A program made the translations under genes and the position numbers. Positions 52,011-60,618 of a stretch of 64,000 bases of DNA are shown here, piece by piece (positions within the stretch are counted from its first letter, which is position 1; the number at the start of each line of letters is the position of its first letter). This DNA comes from CAWDVB01 sp963824105 (lineage in GTDB: Bacteria > Actinomycetota > Actinomycetes > Propionibacteriales > Nocardioidaceae): assembly GCA_963824105.1 (NCBI GenBank), contig CAWGNN010000008.1, positions 159,900 to 223,899 of the forward strand. Reading direction: 5' to 3'. Below the pieces are notes generated by a model. It was not told the DNA's origin. It made no database searches and saw nothing but the letters and a program-made list of their open reading frames with translations.

Positions 52011-52889
52011 GTGGACAGCTTCGAATTCGTATCTGAGGCCGACGGTCTGGTTCTCCGCGGATATCACTGGCCCGCCGAGCCATCGATCGGCACCGTTCAG
52101 ATCGCCCACGGCCTGGCCGAGCATGCGCCGCGCTACGACCGCCTCGCCACCGCACTGTCGGCGGCCGGATTCGACGTGTGGGCCCACGACCACCGCGGCC
52201 ACGGCGCGTCCATCGACGCTGCCACGCCACACGGCAGCTTCGGCGAGGCAGGATGGGGCGGGCTGGTCGCCGACATCGTCCAACTCAGCGCGCGCATCGA
52301 GATGGACACCGGCGAACTACCGCACTTCCTGCTCGGCCACTCGATGGGGTCGATGGCTGCCCAGGTGGTGATGCTGGACAACTCCGAGCGCTACACCGGC
52401 GTCGTGCTCAGCGGTTCCACCGCCATCGACGTCTTCGCCAGCGCGCTGCCTGAGCCCGCCGGCGAGGACGAGCCCGCCGACCTGTCGGCGTTCAACGCGG
52501 GCTTCGAGCCGCGGACCGGATTCGAGTGGCTCAGTCGCGACGAGGCTGAAGTCGACAAGTACGTCGCCGACCCGCTGTGCGGCTTCGCCGCCTCCCCGGA
52601 CGTGCTACCCGGCATGCTCAGTGCCGGCGCCCGCGCCGGCGACCCCGATCAGCTCAGCGCAGTGAGTTCCTCACTGCCAGTTCTCATCGTCAGCGGAGAG
52701 GACGACCCGTTGTCCGGCAAGGGTGAGCTCGTGCGCCTCCTGGCCACCCGCTACCGCTCCGCTGGGCTCTCCGACGTCGAGCTCGAGGTCTACCCCGGCG
52801 CCCGTCATGAGGTCTTCAACGAGATCAACCGGGACGAGATCACAGCCCGGGTCGTCGACTGGTTGCGGCGGCACGCCCAGAGGGCCTGA
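52011..52889 (+). CDS. alpha/beta hydrolase, monoacylglycerol-lipase-like
   Basis: This 292-residue protein belongs to the Hydrolase_4 (monoglyceride lipase) group. The nucleophile serine is in LLGHSMGS, the acid residue in VSGEDDPLSG and the histidine in YPGARHEVFNE. The HGLAEHAPRYDRLATALSAAGF and DHRGHGAS segments are characteristic. It lacks a signal peptide. It probably hydrolyses a lipid ester. The GTG start at 52011 has GGGGG just upstream. It is convergent with the alcohol dehydrogenase. Confidence 0.9.
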   Translation: MDSFEFVSEADGLVLRGYHWPAEPSIGTVQIAHGLAEHAPRYDRLATALSAAGFDVWAHDHRGHGASIDAATPHGSFGEAGWGGLVADIVQLSARIEMDTGELPHFLLGHSMGSMAAQVVMLDNSERYTGVVLSGSTAIDVFASALPEPAGEDEPADLSAFNAGFEPRTGFEWLSRDEAEVDKYVADPLCGFAASPDVLPGMLSAGARAGDPDQLSAVSSSLPVLIVSGEDDPLSGKGELVRLLATRYRSAGLSDVELEVYPGARHEVFNEINRDEITARVVDWLRRHAQRA

Positions 52890-52911
52890 CGCCGGGCCAA
52901 TGGGCAGGGGA

Positions 52912-53982
52912 TCAGTGATCGCCTGGGTCGCGGACGTCGATGACAGCCTTGCCGCGGATGCGTCCAGCCTCGAGATCGGCGATCGCCTGGGGGGCCTCGC
53001 CTAGCGGGTAGTGCTGACCGATCGCCGGCACGACACTGCCGTCGGCCATCAAGGCGGCGAGTCGCTCGAGATCCTCGGTGCGCTCACCGCTGAGGAAGAA
53101 CGCCAGGCGCTGCCTCAAGAACGGCGAGATCGCGGCGGCCCAGAGCTGGCGTCCCATGCCGCCGAGGAGTCGGTCCCCACCCTCACCGCCGACGATGACC
53201 AGGGTGCCGCCCGGCGTAAGCGCTTTGCGCAGTCTCCTGATCGAGTTGCGCCCTCCGGTGTCGATCACCAGGTCGTAGCGCCTCGATCCGTCGAGGTAGT
53301 CCTCGCGCGTGTAGTCGACGACCTCGGAGACCCCCATCGAGCGCACGAAGTCGACCTTGGCCGGACTGCACACTCCGGTGACGGTCGCACCCAGAGCGCG
53401 GGCGATCTGCGCCGCGTAGCTGCCGACGCCACCGGACGCGCCGATGACGAGAACCGACTGTCCCGGCTCGAGCTTGCCGACGCTGGTGAGCGCCTGGAGC
53501 GCCGTGATCCCCGAGATGGCGGCGGCCCCCGTCTGACCGAGGGACAGTCCGGCAGGCTGGAGTGAGAGCTTGGTCTCCTTCGCGACTGCGAACTCGGCGA
53601 ACGTCCCACGCCCGATCCCGAAGACCTCGTCGCCGACGGAGAACCGGGTGACGTCCCCGCCGACGGCGACGACGCGACCCGCGACATCCATGCCGGGCAC
53701 CCGGCTCTTCGGGCGACGGAAGCCGAAGCCCATCAGCCGGATCGCATAGGGCGTGCCCGTGACGAGGTGCCAGACACCCTGGTCCAGACCAGCGGTGTGT
53801 ACCTCGATGAGCACTTCGTCGGCCTGCGGTGCGGGCCGGTCGACTCGCTCCATCCGCAGCACCTCGTTCGACCCGTACTCGTCCTGGACCACCGCATCCA
53901 TTCGGCTGTCGGTCTCGGGCGCGTGCTGCCCAGTGGAGTGGCTCGTGGAGTGAGTCGTGCGGGGCTGCTGCTGTGTAGTCAT
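52912..53982 (-). CDS. zinc-free NAD(P)-dependent alcohol dehydrogenase / quinone-oxidoreductase-like MDR protein
   Basis: This 356-residue protein is a medium-chain dehydrogenase. The catalytic domain has VPGMDVAGRVVAVGGDVTRFSVGDEVFG, and the nucleotide-binding segment VLVIGASGGVGSYAAQIARALGATVTGVC has the AxxGxxG pattern that prefers NADPH. The usual zinc-binding cysteines are absent, so it is a reductase of the quinone-oxidoreductase kind. A 45-residue Thr/His-rich tail precedes the fold; a Met at about residue 28 is an alternative start. Two TetR operator copies lie immediately upstream. Confidence 0.9.
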   Translation of the reverse strand: MTTQQQPRTTHSTSHSTGQHAPETDSRMDAVVQDEYGSNEVLRMERVDRPAPQADEVLIEVHTAGLDQGVWHLVTGTPYAIRLMGFGFRRPKSRVPGMDVAGRVVAVGGDVTRFSVGDEVFGIGRGTFAEFAVAKETKLSLQPAGLSLGQTGAAAISGITALQALTSVGKLEPGQSVLVIGASGGVGSYAAQIARALGATVTGVCSPAKVDFVRSMGVSEVVDYTREDYLDGSRRYDLVIDTGGRNSIRRLRKALTPGGTLVIVGGEGGDRLLGGMGRQLWAAAISPFLRQRLAFFLSGERTEDLERLAALMADGSVVPAIGQHYPLGEAPQAIADLEAGRIRGKAVIDVRDPGDH

Positions 53983-54002
53983 CAGGTCTCCGTAAGACGG
54001 TG

Positions 54003-54053
54003 AGTCGTACTTAGTACGATCGAGATGCAAACGGTAGTCGTACTTAGTACGAT
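54003..54053. promoter_or_regulatory. two identical palindromic operators between adh and tetR
   Basis: The 18-base sequence AGTCGTACTTAGTACGAT occurs at 54003-54020 and again at 54036-54053. Each contains the perfect palindrome TCGTAC-TTA-GTACGA, and the copies are 33 bases apart, about three helical turns. They lie in the 98-base gap between the divergent dehydrogenase and TetR genes, so TetR probably represses both. Confidence 0.85.
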
Positions 54054-54080
54054 GAGTCAAGCCGAGCGGAAGGAACGCCA

Positions 54081-54842
54081 ATGGAGCAGGGTGGGACGAC
54101 GGGGGACAAGGCGAGCCCACGCGGGTCCTTGTCCCGTGAACGCGTCCTGGACGGGGCGATGACGCAGGCCGACGAGATCGGCATCGAGGCGTTCACCATG
54201 CGCCGGCTTGCGGCGGCGCTCGGCGTCAAACCGATGACGATCTATCACCACGTACCCGGCAAGGAAGAGATCATCGACGGGATCGTCGACCGGGTGTTCG
54301 CCGAGATCGAGCTGCCCCCGGAGGACGAGTCCTGGGTCGAGTCGATGCGGGTTCGGTGCCTGTCGATGCGCACGGTGCTCAACCGCCACCCGTGGGCCAC
54401 CCCGCTGATGGAGTCGCGAGCGACTCCCGGGCCGGCAACGCTGCACCACCACGACGCGGTCATCGGCTGCCTCCGCCGCGGTGGTCTGTCGATGGAGCTG
54501 ACCGCGCACGCCTACGCGATCATCGACAGCTACGTCTACGGATTCGCCCTGGAGGAGTCAGCGCTTCCGGTGGTCGACGAGGCTCAGCTGCCGGTGTTGG
54601 CCGGACAGATCATGAGCGCCTTCCCGGAAGGGGCCTATCCGAACTTCGTCGAGTTCGCCGTTGGCCATGTCCTGAAGCCCGGGTACGGGTTCGGCAAGTC
54701 CTTCGAGATCGGGCTGAACCTCATCCTGGACGGGATCGTCAGGATGTCGGCCGAGGATGGGGATCGCGATTCGGCGGCCCAGGGGGACACGCGTCAGGCC
54801 GGTTTGCCCTTGCCGGACAATGGTGGGGATGTCTCTTCCTGA
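54081..54842 (+). CDS. TetR-family repressor with TetR_C-type C-terminal domain
   Basis: This 253-residue protein has the helix-turn-helix region FTMRRLAAALGVKPMTIYHHV at about 40-60, which is close to the classical TetR class. A longer C-terminal domain with AYAIIDSYVYGFALEE follows. AAGGAA precedes the ATG at 54081. The two palindromes just upstream are its likely targets, giving control of the divergent dehydrogenase and of itself. The start of the GNAT gene lies within its last codons, so both are probably cotranscribed. Confidence 0.9.
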   Translation: MEQGGTTGDKASPRGSLSRERVLDGAMTQADEIGIEAFTMRRLAAALGVKPMTIYHHVPGKEEIIDGIVDRVFAEIELPPEDESWVESMRVRCLSMRTVLNRHPWATPLMESRATPGPATLHHHDAVIGCLRRGGLSMELTAHAYAIIDSYVYGFALEESALPVVDEAQLPVLAGQIMSAFPEGAYPNFVEFAVGHVLKPGYGFGKSFEIGLNLILDGIVRMSAEDGDRDSAAQGDTRQAGLPLPDNGGDVSS

Positions 54843-55845
54843 TGAAGTCCTGGTCGACCTGCCCGAGGGGTGGTCGGCGAGGGTCCCGACGACCTCTGAC
54901 ATTCCCGCGTTGGTGGGACTGGTTGCCGCCCACCAGAGCATCGCTCGGGGCTGGGCGGACGTGGACGAGGAGTCGGTGGCCTCGCTCGTGACGGGCACCG
55001 GCTCCTGGATGCGGCGCCAGCTGGTCGTCGAGTCGGCGACACATGAGGTGGTGGCCTGGGCGTCGGTTCACGATCGCGCGGCCGGCCACACGATGCTCGA
55101 CCTGACCGTGGCGCCGGACCTCGGGGACGCCGATGCCCTGGTCGCCGTACTCCTGGGTTGGATCGAGTCGAACGCCGCAGACATCGCCCGGCAGCGCGGC
55201 GTGGCGTCCACCCAGCTCGACGCGACGCTCTACGTCGGCGACGCCCGGCAGCGTCGCTGGCTCACCGCGGCCGGCTACGACCGCACTCGAACCTGGCTGC
55301 ATATGACCCGGCCGGTCGACGACGCCGGAACGCTTCCCGGACCACGCAGCGGTGTCACGGTGCGACGCGTGGCCAAGCACGAGGACGGCATGCCGCAGGC
55401 GCAGGACCTGCGGGTGGTGCACCAGATGCTGGAGGAGTCGTTCGAGGATCACTTCAACTCCTACCGGGAGAGCTTCCCGGAGTTCGTCCAGCGACTCCAG
55501 GAGGATCCCGGACACCGCTGGGACCACTGGTGGATCGCCGAGATAGACCAGGACGGCGAGCAGGTCCCCGGGGGCGCGTTGGTCAGCTCGGTGCTGTCGC
55601 CAGATGAGAGCGGAGCCGAGGGCAGCTACATCGACTACATCGGTGTTCACCGCCGTGCCCGCGGCCGGGGAGTGGCCAAGTCCCTGCTGCACACGGTGAT
55701 CCGTGACGCCCACGACCGAGGCCGCAACCGCATCGACCTGGAGGTCGACGGGGACTCCCCGACGGGAGCCGACCAGCTCTACGCCTCCATGGGCTGGACC
55801 ACGAAGTACCGAACCGAGTCCTGGCACGCCGACTGTTCCACGTGA
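54829..55845 (+). CDS. tandem GNAT acetyltransferase, function unknown
   Basis: This protein of about 338 residues contains two GNAT-like halves. The second (about 185-335) is the better preserved, with the acetyl-CoA loop IDYIGVHRRARGRGVAKSLLH and the last strand YASMGWTTKYRTESWH. The first half is more divergent. The layout resembles mycothiol synthase, but I cannot assign that function from sequence alone. The ATG at 54829 overlaps the end of tetR; an in-frame ATG lies three codons earlier. Confidence 0.83.
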   Translation: MSLPDEVLVDLPEGWSARVPTTSDIPALVGLVAAHQSIARGWADVDEESVASLVTGTGSWMRRQLVVESATHEVVAWASVHDRAAGHTMLDLTVAPDLGDADALVAVLLGWIESNAADIARQRGVASTQLDATLYVGDARQRRWLTAAGYDRTRTWLHMTRPVDDAGTLPGPRSGVTVRRVAKHEDGMPQAQDLRVVHQMLEESFEDHFNSYRESFPEFVQRLQEDPGHRWDHWWIAEIDQDGEQVPGGALVSSVLSPDESGAEGSYIDYIGVHRRARGRGVAKSLLHTVIRDAHDRGRNRIDLEVDGDSPTGADQLYASMGWTTKYRTESWHADCST

Positions 55846-56346
55846 GCTGCAGCCAACCTGTCTGGCGGAGTTTCGGCAGAGAGAGCGGCATGGATGAAGC
55901 ACTGATCGAGTCGAGGTGGCGCAACCTCTCAGATCAGAGTGGTTCCTGGCCGCACACCAGGGAGACGCCGGCGGCTTTCTGAGGACTGGCCGGGGTTCGA
56001 GCGGGTCCTGCAGACGGCATTCCACGTGACAGCGACAGGAGAGCCCCTCACCCCGGAGTTGTTCGCCCCGATCGGATGCGTCACCTTGGCCGCCATGCTG
56101 ACCGATCCGGATACCGAGCCCCCAGGTTGAAGGGGAGTCTTGAACGATGGTGGCGGACCAACACGGTCGAGATACGTCAGCTGATCGGCGAAGGCTGACT
56201 GCCCAAGCGACCCACCAGTGGAGTGAGCTCGCTGTGGGCGGCCATCTGCGCGATCGCTCCGGCCCGCTTCGTCGGGGACGGCTTCAGTCGATTCGACAAG
56301 GGGTGTGTGCCGACGGCCTCGAGTTGACCCGGGTGTCGGCGCAGGA
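55846..56346. other. intergenic stretch with no convincing gene
   Basis: This 501-base gap separates the GNAT gene from a convergent secreted-protein gene. Only short open stretches are present. A stretch in one frame near 55917-55980 (SEWFLAAHQGDAGGF) and one in another frame near 55980-56130 (EDWPGFERVLQTAFHVTATGEPLTPELFAPIG) read like protein when joined by a frameshift. That suggests a decayed gene, but I recognise no family. No tRNA, operator or terminator is evident. Confidence 0.5.
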
Positions 56347-57045
56347 TCAGGTGACGTGCACGTACAGATACCGCGACCAGCCGGTCACATTCCCCTGCCC
56401 TGAGTGCACCTGGACAAAGAGCTTCTTCCAGCCGGCCTTCTTGAACCGGTAGGTGATGCGGAAGCTGCCGTCCGAGCGGGTGAAGCCGGCCTTGAGCCGG
56501 GTCGCGTGGACCCGGGGCCCGTAGCCGCCGCGGTTGGTCTCTCCGCGCCAGAGCGAGAGCCTGAAGTCGCTCTTGACCGGGCGGGTGGCTCCCCGGAACA
56601 CCACCCGGTGCCCGCGGGTCACCTCGATCTTGCGGGGCTTGGCTCGGACTCGCGTGCTGTAGTAGCGGATGCTCGTGTCCGACTGTGACGGCTGGTAGGC
56701 AGCCGCGCCCTCGTAGCGCCACTGGAATCGGACGTTGCGCCAAGACTTGAGTGGGATGACCACTCCGCCGTCGGATCCGGTGAGGGCGCTGTCGTAAAGA
56801 ACGAACGCGTCGGTCCCGTACCGCTTGACCCACAACTCCAGCGTCTCGCCCTCCACTGGTGAGCCGTTCGACTTGAGGTACGCGTGCTCGTTCCTCGTCT
56901 CACCGGCGACAGGCAGCGGCGCGTCGACCACTACCTCCACCACGATGTTGGTTGGTGCGGGCGCTGGAGCCATGGCGCTCGCCGCTCCCACCTGCCCAGC
57001 AATCGCAATCGCCATGCCAACTCCGGCTGCAACAAGACGTCTCAT
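56347..57045 (-). CDS. secreted protein of unknown function
   Basis: This 232-residue protein has a signal peptide (MRRLVAAGVGMAIAIAGQVG, cut near ASA). Two Ig-like beta repeats follow. The first (about 55-130) has YLKSNGSPVEGETLELWVKR and WRYEGAAAYQPSQSDTSIRY; the second (about 140-230) has RGHRVVFRGATRP and a lysine-rich end YRFKKAGWKKLFVQV. It resembles exported beta-sandwich proteins and carries no catalytic motif. AAGGAGG precedes the ATG at 57045. It lies 34 bases after the next secreted protein gene and is probably cotranscribed with it. Confidence 0.8.
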   Translation of the reverse strand: MRRLVAAGVGMAIAIAGQVGAASAMAPAPAPTNIVVEVVVDAPLPVAGETRNEHAYLKSNGSPVEGETLELWVKRYGTDAFVLYDSALTGSDGGVVIPLKSWRNVRFQWRYEGAAAYQPSQSDTSIRYYSTRVRAKPRKIEVTRGHRVVFRGATRPVKSDFRLSLWRGETNRGGYGPRVHATRLKAGFTRSDGSFRITYRFKKAGWKKLFVQVHSGQGNVTGWSRYLYVHVT

Positions 57046-57079
57046 CAGTCCTCCTTGGGCCGATCCCCGGAACCCGGCC

Positions 57080-57499
57080 TCAGCGTCCGGTTCGCTGGAT
57101 GTGGTGAAGCGCTCCCTGGGCGATGAGCCGTCCGCTGCTGAAGCGGCGGGCGTACCAGTCGACTCGGCGCGACTTGAAGATGTGGAATCGCATGCAGTCC
57201 CCGGCGCCGATTCGGACCACGACTGAGCCCCCGTCCGGGTTCTTCGCGATGTAGGTGAACCGGATGCGCACACCTCCCCGTGCTCTGCTGGGTTCGCAGG
57301 CGCGGATCCTGCCGGGCTTGTAGAGCTTCTTCACGTGCGGTGGCGCTGGGCTGGCGACCATTGCCGCCGATGTCTGCCGAGCGGTCGCCATCACCCTCGC
57401 GGCGCCGACGCCGGATGCGTCCGCTGGGACAGAGAACGCAGTCGCGGACGCGAGTGTCCCCACTAGCAACGCGACAGACTGCAGCGTGCGGTAGCGCAT
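57080..57499 (-). CDS. small secreted protein, function unknown
   Basis: This 139-residue protein has a signal peptide (QSVALLVGTLASATAFSVPADAS). A basic mature part carries two cysteines (IRACEPSR and GAGDCMRF) that could form a disulfide. The core has beta-strand-like segments such as VRIRFTYIAKNPDGGSVVVRIG. No family is recognised. It is the first gene of the two-gene unit with the downstream secreted protein. Confidence 0.75.
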   Translation of the reverse strand: MRYRTLQSVALLVGTLASATAFSVPADASGVGAARVMATARQTSAAMVASPAPPHVKKLYKPGRIRACEPSRARGGVRIRFTYIAKNPDGGSVVVRIGAGDCMRFHIFKSRRVDWYARRFSSGRLIAQGALHHIQRTGR

Positions 57500-57747
57500 T
57501 GAACCCCCTTGGCCGTCAGCAGCCTCGGACCCCTACCGAGACGGCCACGCCCTTGGCATCCTGCCACTCGATCGGGCTGTCGGCACCCCTGTCTAGCGGC
57601 AGATCTCTCGCCTCGCGCCGGAGGGTCGCCGGTGGGTTCATCACCCATCTGTGCTCTGGATGGTCGAGTGTTAGCTGAATTCGGGGGTCAACGACGAAAG
57701 CGAACTGCTCGCGACGAGAGCGTGGCGGGGGCTGACCCGTCGGTTTG

Positions 57748-57820
57748 TGGGCCCCGTGGGACTCGAACCCACAACCCGCGGATTAAAAGTCCGCTGCTCT
57801 GCCCATTGAGCTAGAGGCCC
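57748..57820 (-). tRNA. tRNA-Lys (anticodon TTT)
   Basis: A complete 73-base cloverleaf reads on the minus strand. The acceptor arm GGGCCTC pairs with GGGGCCC, the anticodon stem GCGGA/TCCGC holds the loop CTTTTAA with anticodon TTT, and the T arm GTGGG-TTCGAGT-CCCAC is perfect. CCA is not encoded. A TACATT box at 57837-57832 sits about 12 bases upstream of the mature 5' end and could be its -10. Confidence 0.97.
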
Positions 57821-58221
57821 GGGACATGGGGAATGTAGTCGGGACTTTGATCCGCAAGACCCTAGGGACTTCTCCCATGCCTGGCCGAGTATCCCAGACG
57901 CCAGCAGCACGGCCCGCCCCCGGGAGAGCCCTTCCGTGCCACGTGGATGACGCAACGCTGTTCATGAGAACCTACTGTCTGGCTACACGACAGGTGCGCA
58001 ACTGCTTGCCGGTGCGTTTCGCATCGCTCGCCCCGACAGCGAGCTGGCGACCGGCTAGGAGGCCAGACTCTTCGAGCGCGAGCCCGACGGTTTCGCCCGG
58101 TGTGGGCCGGGGTTCGGATCAGCCCAAGCGCGCGTCGCGGCTGGCCGCTCGCATGCCGATGGTTTGAGCAGACGCCGCGGAAAGGGAGCGTCCTGTCGCC
58201 CAGTTGGACCCATACCACCGG
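57821..58221. other. intergenic stretch, no gene seen
   Basis: These 401 bases lie between tRNA-Lys and the higBA promoter. No open frame has a family match or a good ribosome site, and I see no repeat or integrase remnant. The first 20 bases probably contain the tRNA promoter. Confidence 0.6.
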
Positions 58222-58250
58222 TTGTCGATAGTATCGACATGCGATAGTAT
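58222..58250 (+). promoter_or_regulatory. higBA promoter with internal palindrome
   Basis: TTGTCG at 58222-58227 and TAGTAT at 58245-58250 are separated by 17 bases. The perfect palindrome TCGATA-G-TATCGA (58225-58237) lies between them and the half CGATAGTAT recurs over the -10. The start point predicted seven bases after the -10 is the G of the toxin GTG, so the mRNA would be leaderless. This fits autorepression by the antitoxin. Confidence 0.65.
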
Positions 58251-58256
58251 TTGAGC

Positions 58257-58541
58257 GTGGCCATCCAGTCCTTCGCTGACGCGACCACGGAGAAGGTCTG
58301 GCGTCGCCAACGCACGGCCCGGTTGGGCGCGGACATCCAGCGGGCAGCGCAGAAGAAGCTCCGACTCCTCAACGCGGCCGGCGCACTGGGTGATCTGCGC
58401 GTCCCGCCGGGCAACCGCCTGGAGAAGCTAACCGGAAACCGTGTCGGTCAACACTCGATCCGAGTCAACGACCAGTTCCGGATCTGCTTCACCTGGACTG
58501 CGGCCGGGCCAACCGACGTCGAGATCGTCGACTACCACTAG
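58257..58541 (+). CDS. higB: HigB-type toxin (RelE superfamily mRNA interferase)
   Basis: This 94-residue basic protein matches the HigB family. Marks are SFADATTEKVWRRQR, KKLRLLNAAGALGDLRVPPGNRLEKLTGNRVGQHSIRVNDQFRICF and the final VEIVDYH. HigB cleaves mRNA on the ribosome and is neutralised by HigA. The toxin gene precedes the antitoxin, as is usual for hig. The catalytic Lys/Arg/His residues of the family are present by eye. GTG start at the predicted transcription start. Confidence 0.93.
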   Translation: MAIQSFADATTEKVWRRQRTARLGADIQRAAQKKLRLLNAAGALGDLRVPPGNRLEKLTGNRVGQHSIRVNDQFRICFTWTAAGPTDVEIVDYH

Positions 58542-58555
58542 GAAGGAGGGCCGAG

Positions 58556-58849
58556 ATGACCAAGGCACACGATCCGATCACTCCGGGTGAGATCCTGCGC
58601 ACCGAGTTCCTCGAGCCGCTGGGGATCAGCCAGTACCGACTGGCGCAGGCAACCGGCCTGAGTCAGACCCGTATCGGAGAAATCGTCCGAGGCAGGCGGC
58701 GGATCACCACCGAGACCGGCCTGCGCCTGTCCCGTGCGTTCGGGACCAGCGAGCGCTTCTGGATCAACATTCAGGCCGACTACGACATCGAAGTCGAGCA
58801 CGACACCCACGAGGACGACCTGAACCGCGTCGAGCCCCTGGTCAGTTAG
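58556..58849 (+). CDS. higA: HigA-type antitoxin (XRE-family)
   Basis: This 97-residue protein has the HigA helix-turn-helix (ISQYRLAQATGLSQTRIGEIVRGRRRIT at about 24-51) and the family start TPGEILRTEFLEPLG. It binds and neutralises HigB and represses the operon through the palindrome upstream of higB. It starts 14 bases after higB, with GGAAGGAGG in the gap. Confidence 0.94.
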   Translation: MTKAHDPITPGEILRTEFLEPLGISQYRLAQATGLSQTRIGEIVRGRRRITTETGLRLSRAFGTSERFWINIQADYDIEVEHDTHEDDLNRVEPLVS

Positions 58850-59005
58850 GGCCTCCCACAGGCGCGTCGCTTCGCCGCATGCCGGACGCACGGATCTGCT
58901 GAGCGCGCGTGCTTGCCGACGCCCGGCGTCGCGATGCGGCTGCCTTGCCGCTTCCCGGGTCGGACGTCGAGCCGAACGGCCGGGTGCGCAGGTAGCGTCG
59001 GTGTG

Positions 59006-59530
59006 ATGAATCCTCTGGCCGGCGTACGGGCGCGTGCCTACCTCGTCGACGGTGTGCTCTACCTCGGCCTCGCCTCCCTGGAGGTCCCGCTGGGACTCGC
59101 GGCGATCCGCTTCGGCTGGTCCGGCAACCACGCGTTCGTCTACGCGGCGAGCACGGTGGCGCCAGTGGTGGCCGCCGTTCTGGCCGCACGCGCCGAGTCC
59201 GGTCCGCACCAGGCAACCGTGGGCAAGAAGCGTGAGCACCTGAAGGTCGTCCCGGCGTCGACATCGCCGGGCGACCGCGACGCGCGGATCTCCTTCTCGA
59301 GGGCCCTGGTCCGCAACGTCATCAAGATCACCGTGCCGTGGCAGCTGGGACACACGGTGGCGCTGGGGGCGTCATGGGGCGGCTTCGAGGAGCGCGATCC
59401 GCTGACCCTGGCCTCGACGATCCTCGTCTACCCGCTGCTCGGCGCCATGGTGTGGCTAGTGTTGCGCGCAGACGGTCGCGCGCTTCATGACCGGGCGGCC
59501 GGAACCCGCGTCGTCAGCACACGGGACTAG
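59006..59530 (+). CDS. RDD-family membrane protein
   Basis: This 174-residue protein has three hydrophobic segments and the RDD hallmarks: Arg and Asp in ARAYLVDGVLYLG near the start and the C-terminal HDRAAGTRVV. RDD proteins include ion transporters, but most are uncharacterised. Its stop TAG lies in the palindrome CTAG (59527-59530), which also supplies the stop of the IS110 transposase on the other strand. The protein ends at the normal place, so it may be intact. Confidence 0.85.
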   Translation: MNPLAGVRARAYLVDGVLYLGLASLEVPLGLAAIRFGWSGNHAFVYAASTVAPVVAAVLAARAESGPHQATVGKKREHLKVVPASTSPGDRDARISFSRALVRNVIKITVPWQLGHTVALGASWGGFEERDPLTLASTILVYPLLGAMVWLVLRADGRALHDRAAGTRVVSTRD

Positions 59531-60618
59531 TTGGAGCGACCAGTCGCTCGCCCGCACATCGTCCCCGAGTGCCCACCCGGGCCCGCCACCTTTGCTTTGG
59601 CGAGGTCGTCGACGAGGGTGCGGAACACGACGTCGGAGAGCCTGCGTTTCAGGCAGCGCATCGCCTCCATCGATGACTTCCCGGATTGCTTCTTCCTGTC
59701 GTAGTAGGCGCGGCCTTCGGTCGGGTTGCGCAGTTGAACGGTCGCCATGATGTGCAGGACCTGGTTGATCTGGCGGTTCCCTCCCCGGGAGAGCCGGTGG
59801 CGGACGTGGTCGCCGGAGGATGCGTCGATGGGTGCGGTTCCGGTCCAGGACGCGAAGTGGTTCCGGTCGGGGAACCGGGTGACGTCACCGACCTCGACCA
59901 GCAGCCTGGCTGCCCCTGAGGGACCGATGCCGTGCAGGTCGAGCAGGCCGGTGCCGGTCGCGGCGACCAGTTCGGTCAGTTCCTTGTTCGCGGCCTTCTT
60001 CCGGGCATAGATCACCTCGAGATCCTTGACCAGTTCGGCGGCGACCCTCTTGCGGGTCCTCCCAACAACATCGCGAGGACGGACGGTCGCGAGCAGCTTC
60101 TTGGCTTGGGCCGCCGAGAGGTCCTTCTTCGCCCCACCAGGAAGGAGTTCCAGCAGCAGGGCATGGAGTTGGGAGACCTTGCGGGTGTGTTCCTCACCCA
60201 ACGACCGGCGGCGATCGACCAGCAGTCGCAGCACTTCGAGTTGTTCGTCGGCGACGACCGGACGCAACCCCGTCATCCGGGTCCCGACCAGCGCCACAGA
60301 GTGGGCGTCGGTGGCGTCGGTCTTGCGGCCCTGACCGGTCGCGAACACCCGCGTCCGAGCCGACAACTTCGGGGGAACATCGACGACCTCCTCGCCGCCG
60401 GCCAGCAACCGGCGGGCGACATGCCGGCCGATCCCGTTGCAGCCCTCGACCGCCCAGACCCGATCCGGCCACGCCTTCACCGACGAAACCATTTGGGCGA
60501 ACCCGGTCTTGTCGGTCGCGAACCTGCCCCCGCCGACGATCGTCTCGTCGCCGGTCATCACCTCGATCGTGACCGACCGCTTATGCGGATCCATCCCGAT
60601 CACCACACGCTGATGCAT
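59527..60618 (-). CDS. IS110-family transposase (DEDD recombinase)
   Basis: This 363-residue protein has the IS110 layout. The N-terminal DEDD RuvC-like domain includes GMDPHKRSVTIEV, VWAVEGCNGIGRHVA, KTDATDAHSVAL. The central helical part precedes the C-terminal Transposase_20 domain (LHGIGPSGAARLLVEVG, SWTGTAPIDASSGDHVRHRLSRGGNRQINQVLH), which carries the catalytic serine. It moves the element by an RNA-guided cut-and-paste mechanism in characterised relatives. GGAGG lies seven bases before the ATG at 60618. It is full length with no frameshift seen. Confidence 0.95.
   Translation of the reverse strand: MHQRVVIGMDPHKRSVTIEVMTGDETIVGGGRFATDKTGFAQMVSSVKAWPDRVWAVEGCNGIGRHVARRLLAGGEEVVDVPPKLSARTRVFATGQGRKTDATDAHSVALVGTRMTGLRPVVADEQLEVLRLLVDRRRSLGEEHTRKVSQLHALLLELLPGGAKKDLSAAQAKKLLATVRPRDVVGRTRKRVAAELVKDLEVIYARKKAANKELTELVAATGTGLLDLHGIGPSGAARLLVEVGDVTRFPDRNHFASWTGTAPIDASSGDHVRHRLSRGGNRQINQVLHIMATVQLRNPTEGRAYYDRKKQSGKSSMEAMRCLKRRLSDVVFRTLVDDLAKAKVAGPGGHSGTMCGRATGRSN

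Noticed and set aside
57748..57820. tRNA-Lys as the attachment site of a genomic island
   Set aside because: The toxin-antitoxin and IS genes lie on the 5' side of the tRNA. Islands usually insert at the 3' end, and no integrase or repeated tRNA 3' end was seen.
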